Origin: Gilliamella bombi
GTDB lineage: Bacteria > Pseudomonadota > Gammaproteobacteria > Enterobacterales > Orbaceae
DNA: 64,000 nucleotides
Assembly (NCBI RefSeq): GCF_900103255.1
Contig: NZ_FMWS01000014.1
Coordinates: 98,226 to 162,225, forward strand
Reading direction: 5' to 3'
A program made the translations under genes and the position numbers. Below the pieces are notes generated by a model. It did no database searches. It had not been told where the DNA came from and was given only the letters and a program-made list of their open reading frames with translations. Shown in pieces: positions 58,218 through 64,000 of the stretch (position 1 is its first letter; the number at the start of each line of letters is the position of its first letter).

Positions 58218-59978
58218 TTATGGTGTAACACAGACAGCGCGATAAGTTGAATAGGAAAAATCCCCGAAAACACGAGGTGCACCAACATTCGATATTACCC
58301 ACATTCCTTTACCTTTATAATCACCACTTAATGACACATCTGCACTCCAATACATATAGCTATCCCAATCGGTTCCAGTATAACCATTGCATTTGGATGC
58401 ACCACCAGAGCCTGCAGCATTCCAGTCATTGACTATACATCCCCATTCATTCAATATTCCCCCTATCCATCTTCCTCCAGTTTGGTAACTCAATTGACGA
58501 AGAGCAGCCCATTTATTCCGTCCAGGTATCCCACCTGACCAACCTCTCCTATTAGTGTTTGTATAATCATTCATATCAGGTATTCGATAACCGCTTCCTA
58601 AACTGTGACAATAATTCCTTACAGCTGTTTGAGCATCTGTGCCATTTCCTGTTCCATTATACACAACATTAGGCTGTGCTATATACCAACGCATTAGCCT
58701 GAATTCATATAATAATTTGTTCTTACTGCTATCAGCATACAGTTTAAAAGTTACAGGGTTAAAACTTTTATCATTTGAGTTATAACGCGGCCCTTTTAAC
58801 GTTATCTTCAAACCTGGCTCGCTATACCCATATGGTTTAGGTCCATAATACTCATGCCTCCATCTTGGCGTATTTTCGGTGCTTAATATTAAACTGACAT
58901 TTCCCCCCTCTTCTGCACTAACTAGATTACCATTGGCTGCTAATACTTCGGCTGGCGTTATACCTTCAAATAACAAATAAAAATACAATCCATGCGATCC
59001 TGTACTTGGAAAGTTATTTTCTTTTATGCTTGAGTCATTTTCGTAATTTCCATTATTTGATGCACTCGATACTTTGTACCCCTTCCAAGCAACCCATGTC
59101 TCACCATTTGAATTTTCATTATAATAGTCGCCATAAGCAGTGTCATCATGGGCCAAATTGGGTTGTGCATATAATACAGAACAAGGGGTTATATTATTTT
59201 TATGTGGTTTAATATAATAAGTGTGCTCTATTGCATTAAAAGTACTTTTTTTAGGTGAACCATACCGTGTTGATAATTCGCCTGAGGTTGCTTTTATCGT
59301 TAATTGATAATTTGCAGCACATGAAGTACTTAATAATTCGGTTGGGTTTGCTTTTACGTTTGCTGTTATATCGTTACCCATATTATCTTGCCACTTTACA
59401 GTTATACTTCCAGTGGCACTTATATCACCATCGCCATCATCATCGCCCCAATAATTGTATGGAGTACCAATTAAATTATTTAAATCAAAACTTGGATAAT
59501 AGCTATTCCCTGATGTTGGGAGTGGCACCACTGTTTTTATATCACTAAACTTTTTTATACTTTGTGGTAGCTCTATCGGCTTTATGAAGCTTGATACATC
59601 TTCATTTGCTTTTATCTCCATTTCATCTGCTAAAGTTATTGCAAGTAATGCTTCGGTATTTTCTGCCTTAGTTAATCCACCATCAAAGGTTAGATATGGT
59701 GCACTACCATTGATTACATTACTGGTTGTCGCACTTAACGCATTTGCTATATTGATATTGGCAGTTAATAATAGACTTATAACAATAAATAATAGTGTGA
59801 TGGAAAAATGAGATAATAAAAACCTTGAAGATTTTATAAGTAAATTAAAATTCGAATTTAATCCTAAATGAAAAGGCATTAGCGAATTGGTAATGCTTAC
59901 CATCAATAAATTACGTCTTGTTTTCAATCCAAAAAATAAACTCAAGTGATAGCTAGCTATTAAACAACATGTTAACAT
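58218..59978 (-). CDS. Secreted adhesin-like protein with invasin-type C-terminal domain
   Basis: A 586-aa exported protein. A long N-region precedes one hydrophobic segment (about residues 56-77) ending NIANA, so an extended signal peptide is likely; internal ATGs at 59903 and 59879 are alternative starts. The mature part opens TTSNVINGSAPYLTFDGG, has an acidic GDDDGDGD turn (possible calcium site), and beta-rich Ig-like material. The C-terminal ~160 residues look like an invasin/C-type-lectin-like adhesion domain: YCHSLGSGYRIPDMNDYTN, GGRWIGGILNEWGC, YMYWSADVS, ending YRAVCVTP. It shares the GSAPY and GDDDGD features with 62420-63853. No transporter domain is fused. Domain name is from memory. 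Confidence 0.65.
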   Translation of the reverse strand: MLTCCLIASYHLSLFFGLKTRRNLLMVSITNSLMPFHLGLNSNFNLLIKSSRFLLSHFSITLLFIVISLLLTANINIANALSATTSNVINGSAPYLTFDGGLTKAENTEALLAITLADEMEIKANEDVSSFIKPIELPQSIKKFSDIKTVVPLPTSGNSYYPSFDLNNLIGTPYNYWGDDDGDGDISATGSITVKWQDNMGNDITANVKANPTELLSTSCAANYQLTIKATSGELSTRYGSPKKSTFNAIEHTYYIKPHKNNITPCSVLYAQPNLAHDDTAYGDYYNENSNGETWVAWKGYKVSSASNNGNYENDSSIKENNFPSTGSHGLYFYLLFEGITPAEVLAANGNLVSAEEGGNVSLILSTENTPRWRHEYYGPKPYGYSEPGLKITLKGPRYNSNDKSFNPVTFKLYADSSKNKLLYEFRLMRWYIAQPNVVYNGTGNGTDAQTAVRNYCHSLGSGYRIPDMNDYTNTNRRGWSGGIPGRNKWAALRQLSYQTGGRWIGGILNEWGCIVNDWNAAGSGGASKCNGYTGTDWDSYMYWSADVSLSGDYKGKGMWVISNVGAPRVFGDFSYSTYRAVCVTP

Positions 59979-60155
59979 GCTTCTAATTCCTTTGTTTCAA
60001 TATATATTTATTTTAATTTTATATACTCAATATAAAGTATAAATAGGTTAAACGGTTTTTTCAAATTTGAAATTAGGGTATTTGTTAAGGAGTGTAAAAA
60101 GATAATTATTGATTCATTAGGGCGCTTTTGTCTGCGATGAAAACCCTGAGAATGT

Positions 60156-60195
60156 TGTCAAAAAGTTTCAGGTAACTATGTGTTTAAGTATAAAA
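60156..60195 (+). promoter_or_regulatory. Dispersed promoter-like motif, copy C (orphan)
   Basis: TGTCAAAAAG, TTTCAG (60166-60171), 17-bp spacer, TATAAA (60189-60194). Nearly identical to copy B over its first 33 bases, but no start codon lies within 500 bp downstream; ybiT begins at 60724. Confidence 0.6.
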
Positions 60196-60227
60196 AGTAT
60201 TTGAGTATAAAATTTAAATTTTGTTGG

Positions 60228-60264
60228 GATTGATTTGTCGATAGTTTCCAACGACAAATCAATC
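60228..60264 (+). ncRNA. Candidate structured RNA downstream of motif C
   Basis: GATTGATTTGTCG (60228-60240) is perfectly complementary to CGACAAATCAATC (60252-60264) around an 11-nt loop, about 27 nt after the expected start point of copy C. No T-run follows, so the RNA would extend further. It could be a small RNA or part of a long ybiT leader; neither is proven. Confidence 0.35.
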
Positions 60265-60723
60265 ACTTCAGATGTTTAAAAGATTAGTGCATGTTACAAT
60301 AAAAATTTCTCAGATAGCGTATTGATTTAAATGAATTTTTCACTCAAGAGGTTTTAAGGGAAATCAATGAGTTATTATGGTAATATCAAGTGATGATATT
60401 TATTCGCAATTAGCCTGAAATCAAAAAGTAAAAATAAATTTTAGGAATGATTTACTTTGTTTAAAGTAATATGATAAGCGGTTAACATCTTGTAGAATTC
60501 AGGGAATTATTTTAATCATAAAGAGTAAATATCACTGATTTTTCATATGTTTTACAATATATTAATAATTAAATATCTCCTCCTTAAATGCCGTTATCTA
60601 AAACAAAGATCCTCAAAAATGATTAATTATGGCATAATATGCGCCAATTCATATTTCCGCGACTTCACTCAAAGGCTAATTATTACTTATGAGTGAAACG
60701 CATGTTAAAGAGAGTAAATTCTA

Positions 60724-62316
60724 GTGTTAAGTACAAATAACATCACAATGCAATTTGGAAGTAAGCCATTATTTGAAAATATCTCGGTTAAATTCGGTAA
60801 TGGTAATCGTTATGGTTTAATTGGTGCCAATGGTAGCGGTAAATCAACTTTTATGAAGATTATTGGTGGTGATTTAGTGCCAACATCTGGTAATGTTGCT
60901 TTAGATCCGCATGAACGATTAGGTAAATTACGCCAAGACCAATTTGCGTTTGAAGAGTTTACCGTACTTGATACCGTAATTATGGGACATACCGAATTAT
61001 GGCAGATCAAGCAAGAACGTGATCGCATCTATTCACTTCCCGAAATGAGTGAAGAAGACGGCTTTAAAGTTGCTGATTTGGAAACCCAATACGCCGAAAT
61101 GGATGGTTATAGCGCTGAAGCTCGTGCGGGTGAATTATTATTAGGTGTTGGTATTCCAATTGAGCAACATTATGGATTAATGAGCGAAATCGCACCAGGC
61201 TGGAAATTACGAGTATTATTAGCCCAAGCCTTATTCTCAAATCCCGATATTTTATTGCTTGACGAACCGACCAATAACTTGGATATCGATACTATCCGTT
61301 GGCTTGAAGACACCTTAAATCAACGCGAAAGCACCATGATTATTATTTCGCATGACCGTCATTTTTTAAACATGGTCTGCACGCATATGGCAGACATGGA
61401 TTATGGTGAGCTTCGCATCTACCCTGGTAACTATGATGATTATATGACAGCATCAACGCAAGCGAGAGAGCGTTTATTAGCTGACAATGCCAAAAAGAAA
61501 GCACAAATCAGTGAGCTACAATCTTTTGTTAGTCGATTTAGTGCCAATGCGTCTAAATCAAAACAAGCAACTTCGCGCGCAAAACAAATTGAAAAAATTA
61601 AACTTGAAGAAGTCAAGGCCTCTAGTCGTCAAAACCCATTTATTCGTTTTGAACAAGATAAAAAACTATTCCGTAATGCGCTTGTTGTTGAAAACCTGAC
61701 CAAAGGTTTTGATAATGGTCCACTATTTAAAAACTTAAACCTAATGGTCGAAGTGGGCGAAAAAGTCGCTATTTTAGGGACTAACGGTATTGGTAAAACT
61801 ACATTAATAAATACACTAATGGGCGAGCTTACTCCTGAGCAAGGCGATATAAAATGGTCTGAAAATGCCAATATTGGTTATTATGCACAAGATCACGAAT
61901 ACGAATTTGAAGGCGACTTAACTGTATTTGACTGGATGAGTCAATGGAAGCAGCCAACCGATGACGAGCAAGCCGTACGTAGTATTTTAGGCCGATTGTT
62001 ATTTTCACAAGATGATATTAAAAAGCAAGTCAAAGTACTATCAGGTGGTGAAAAAGGACGTATGTTATTTGGTAAATTGATGATGCAACGCCCAAATATT
62101 ATTGTTATGGACGAGCCAACCAACCATTTAGATATGGAATCTATCGAATCACTCAATATGGCATTAGAGCTTTATCAAGGCACGCTATTTTTTGTTTCAC
62201 ACGATCGCGAATTTGTTAGTTCATTGGCAACACGCATTGTTGAAATTACACCTGAAAAAGTCATTGATTACACAGGTAATTATGAAGATTACTTGCGTAG
62301 CCAAGGGATTGAATAA
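60724..62316 (+). CDS. ybiT: ABC-F family ATPase YbiT
   Basis: Ribosome-associated ABC-F translation factor, 530 aa, the same length as E. coli YbiT. Two ATPase cassettes: Walker [13 protein letters not shown] and [12 protein letters not shown], signatures [19 protein letters not shown] (divergent, typical of YbiT) and [16 protein letters not shown], Walker [13 protein letters not shown] and [12 protein letters not shown]. The P-site linker (about residues 240-310) contains [21 protein letters not shown]. The start is GTG at 60724, fixed by alignment ([20 protein letters not shown]); AGAGAG lies upstream. Confidence 0.96.
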   Translation: MLSTNNITMQFGSKPLFENISVKFGNGNRYGLIGANGSGKSTFMKIIGGDLVPTSGNVALDPHERLGKLRQDQFAFEEFTVLDTVIMGHTELWQIKQERDRIYSLPEMSEEDGFKVADLETQYAEMDGYSAEARAGELLLGVGIPIEQHYGLMSEIAPGWKLRVLLAQALFSNPDILLLDEPTNNLDIDTIRWLEDTLNQRESTMIIISHDRHFLNMVCTHMADMDYGELRIYPGNYDDYMTASTQARERLLADNAKKKAQISELQSFVSRFSANASKSKQATSRAKQIEKIKLEEVKASSRQNPFIRFEQDKKLFRNALVVENLTKGFDNGPLFKNLNLMVEVGEKVAILGTNGIGKTTLINTLMGELTPEQGDIKWSENANIGYYAQDHEYEFEGDLTVFDWMSQWKQPTDDEQAVRSILGRLLFSQDDIKKQVKVLSGGEKGRMLFGKLMMQRPNIIVMDEPTNHLDMESIESLNMALELYQGTLFFVSHDREFVSSLATRIVEITPEKVIDYTGNYEDYLRSQGIE

Positions 62317-62327
62317 TTAGCCATTAC

Positions 62328-62363
62328 TAAAAATAGCCACAAATACGAATGTGGCTATTTTCT
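62328..62363. terminator. Bidirectional terminator between ybiT and the adhesin-like gene
   Basis: AAAATAGCCACA (62330-62341) and TGTGGCTATTTT (62350-62361) form a perfect 12-bp stem with T-runs on both strands, 14 bp after the ybiT stop and about 57 bp past the convergent gene. Confidence 0.88.
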
Positions 62364-62419
62364 GTATATTAATAATTTTTATTGTTTTTATACAATGCTA
62401 AAGTAGCTTTTTCTCGATA

Positions 62420-63853
62420 CTATTTTCGACAAACAGGAGTGCATCCATCATATTTAAGCAAATTATAACCAACATAACCATTTTGGATATCAATGCCAAA
62501 TATAAGTTCATTTGTATACGCCTGACTACTCCAAGTGCATCCTTGAGATAAATCAAAACCATTCTTAGGATAACCTTTATATAAATTCCCCCATTCACCA
62601 TAAAACGTCCCATCTATATCTCGAGATAATCGGGCTTCTCGATTATGATACCATTCAGGAAATGATCCAGTTCCATTCCCGGTTATAGCTGTTGCTGCAC
62701 TTGGAGCATTGCTGAGTTCCATTGGTGAATAAAAATAACTTGCCGCTTCTTCTGCACTAATCATCCCTAAATCACGTCCAGCACAAGCATTAGCTGCAGG
62801 GAAAATACCATTTCCAGTATTTAAATACTCCTCTGTTTTATATTGTGTTGGAGGAAGTGCTCGTATCCATTTTTTAATGGTAAAAGAATAAATAGATGTT
62901 TTTGAAGGCCTTATTATATTGGGTTTTGTCCTTGCTGTTAAAATTACATTAAAAGGTAAATTGGGATGAACGGATGAATTAAAGGTAACAACACCTTCAC
63001 TTCCCGCTACATTACTTATTGAGACTAAATTCGGATTACTTGATGTATAAATATAATCACTTTGTTCATTACTCATTCTTAAAGTAAATTTTGCTTGATC
63101 AAAAGCCGTTGTGGGGAATTTAGTAGGAGCCAAAGCCGAAAAACCTTCATTAGGGAAGAAAACTCTAGGATTATAACCACCAATAAATTTGCAATTTGTT
63201 GTATTGGTACAAGTGTTTTTATTAACGCCAGAAGCATCATAAATTTGTAAACTAGCAGGCTTTATATAGCAAACTTTGAAATCATCAACTTTTATTGTAT
63301 ACGTTTTACTAAGACTACCATAAGCATGTTCAAATGGTATACCATATTGAGATTGCGCTTTAACACCATTAGCGCTAATCGTCAATTGATATGGGCTTTG
63401 GCATGAATCTAATTTATTTTTTAATTCATCAGCAGATAACGTTCTTATCGTACCATCTGACTGTCGATAACGCCAAGTAGCAGTTAATGTACCTGTTATT
63501 CCCATAGTTGAATGAGCGAAATCGCCATCATCATCACCATAACTTACTCCCACAATATTTGATAAACGTTCTGGTTGTCCATCAGCAACAACTTTTGTAA
63601 TAAATTGATTAAATTTATCCCCATTATGCGCATAAATTACTTTATTTATTGATGGATGAATTACTACATAGTTAGAGGAAATATCAGGTTTTTGAAAACT
63701 CAATAAATCAGCTAGTCCATTAATAGCAGAGCCATTTAATTTGATATAAGGGGCTGAACCTTCAATTGTTTTTATTGTCTTTGCAGATAAAGCAGCATAA
63801 CTATTAGTAATGGTCAATAATGTCATAAAGATAAAAAAGATGAAATTTATCAT
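62420..63853 (-). CDS. Secreted adhesin-like protein, paralogue of 58218-59978
   Basis: A 477-aa exported protein from ATG 63853, which places a clean signal peptide (MINFIFFIFMTLLTITNSYA) at the start; the frame is open to 63967 with a TTG. The mature part begins ALSAKTIKTIEGSAPYIKL, then GVSYGDDDGDFAHS (same acidic turn as the paralogue), TGTLTATWRY, LTISANGVKAQSQYG, and a late domain with CAGRDLGMISAEEA, YGEWGNLYKGYP, GCTWSSQAY and CTPVCRK. The C-terminal lectin-like motifs are weaker than in the paralogue. Cysteine pairs suggest periplasmic or surface folding. A pentanucleotide repeat lies about 130 bp upstream. Confidence 0.6.
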   Translation of the reverse strand: MINFIFFIFMTLLTITNSYAALSAKTIKTIEGSAPYIKLNGSAINGLADLLSFQKPDISSNYVVIHPSINKVIYAHNGDKFNQFITKVVADGQPERLSNIVGVSYGDDDGDFAHSTMGITGTLTATWRYRQSDGTIRTLSADELKNKLDSCQSPYQLTISANGVKAQSQYGIPFEHAYGSLSKTYTIKVDDFKVCYIKPASLQIYDASGVNKNTCTNTTNCKFIGGYNPRVFFPNEGFSALAPTKFPTTAFDQAKFTLRMSNEQSDYIYTSSNPNLVSISNVAGSEGVVTFNSSVHPNLPFNVILTARTKPNIIRPSKTSIYSFTIKKWIRALPPTQYKTEEYLNTGNGIFPAANACAGRDLGMISAEEAASYFYSPMELSNAPSAATAITGNGTGSFPEWYHNREARLSRDIDGTFYGEWGNLYKGYPKNGFDLSQGCTWSSQAYTNELIFGIDIQNGYVGYNLLKYDGCTPVCRK

Positions 63854-63980
63854 CTGAATTTTTCGTATTTTTATCAATCTAAGATAATAAATAATGTATT
63901 TATGGCAATTTTTATAAACAAAGAATGAATTTTTGAGGAATTTACTTGATAATATTTTTTTACACAAAGAATAAATTAAT

Positions 63981-64000
63981 GTTGTGTTGTGTTGTGTTGT
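63981..64000. repeat. Pentanucleotide tandem repeat (GTTGT)n at the window edge
   Basis: Four perfect GTTGT units fill 63981-64000 and run off the window, so the true copy number is unknown. On the minus strand this is (ACAAC)n, 128 bp upstream of the adhesin-like ATG. Short repeats of this kind often mediate slipped-strand phase variation of surface proteins. Confidence 0.7.

Larger units (their letters stand above)
59979..60723. other. 745-bp intergenic region with motif C, a hairpin and a possible small RNA
   Basis: Between the adhesin-like gene (minus) and ybiT (plus). It holds promoter-like motif copy C (60156-60195) and a 13-bp hairpin (60228-60264). A much weaker, reversed TTTCAGG lies at 60414-60420. 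A CATAAT box at 60633-60638 may serve ybiT. No protein-like frame longer than about 30 codons was seen between 60195 and 60724. The rest is AT-rich without clear structure. Confidence 0.5.

Noticed and set aside
60404..60425. A sixth, reversed copy of the dispersed motif (TTTCAGG at 60414-60420)
   Set aside because: Only TTTCAGG and a few flanking bases match; the -10 is off by one base in spacing and poor, so it is not counted.

Overview
The window is a chromosomal segment of an AT-rich gammaproteobacterium. Gene order is enteric in many places: pgsA with tRNA-Leu(UAA) and tRNA-Gly(GCC), dnaQ with tRNA-Asp and a divergent rnhA, ackA-pta with a divergent yfbV, ybbO-ybbN, and artPIQM. Protein lengths and motifs match Escherichia coli orthologues closely. 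Strong AT bias, secreted adhesin-like proteins and a soluble flavin-linked fumarate reductase suggest a host-associated member of the Orbaceae (Gilliamella/Frischella/Orbus type). That assignment is inference from gene content; no 16S gene is present.

Layout. 1-7.7 kb: yohJ-yohK-sanA (envelope), an arginine ABC transporter operon behind an ArgR-type promoter, then uvrC and pgsA. 7.9-12.4 kb: tRNAs, a LysR regulator divergent from an alpha/beta hydrolase, an NepI-like exporter and tRNA-Arg. 12.5-20.5 kb: guaA, an SRPBCC-MarR pair with tandem operators, ackA-pta, yfbV, priC. 20.5-22 kb: emrE, then an accessory scar with a possible immunity gene, a frameshifted toxin-like C-terminus and a decayed IS3 transposase. 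22-27.4 kb: a putative anaerobic fumarate module (OYE/FMN_bind/FAD fumarate reductase, ApbE flavin transferase, DASS dicarboxylate transporter). 27.7-29 kb: pyrD behind a leader that looks like a pyrBI-type attenuator. 29-44.7 kb: housekeeping genes (dnaQ, rnhA, gloB, mltD, yafD, gshA, rlmC, map, cnoX, ybbO, mtnN, rnd, cmoA, cmoB). 44.9-50.9 kb: a 2001-residue alpha-2-macroglobulin. 51-57.8 kb: argE, rnz, yccJ, yaaA, two transporters, an AraC regulator and a PEBP protein. 57.8-64 kb: a riboflavin synthase relic, a dispersed repeat, and two related secreted adhesin-like proteins flanking the ABC-F gene ybiT; the second has a pentanucleotide repeat upstream.

The most unusual non-coding signals are (i) a roughly 40-bp promoter-like sequence with a fixed TTTCAG-17-TATAAA core in five places, four of them 40-100 nt upstream of unrelated genes in the right orientation; (ii) the pyrD leader, in which a 58-codon pyrimidine-rich reading frame runs through a terminator hairpin and stops one base before pyrD; and (iii) a ~125-bp repeat with two conserved hairpins at 12.5 and 58.0 kb.

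All calls come from reading the sequence and remembered family features. No database search, folding program or statistics were run.
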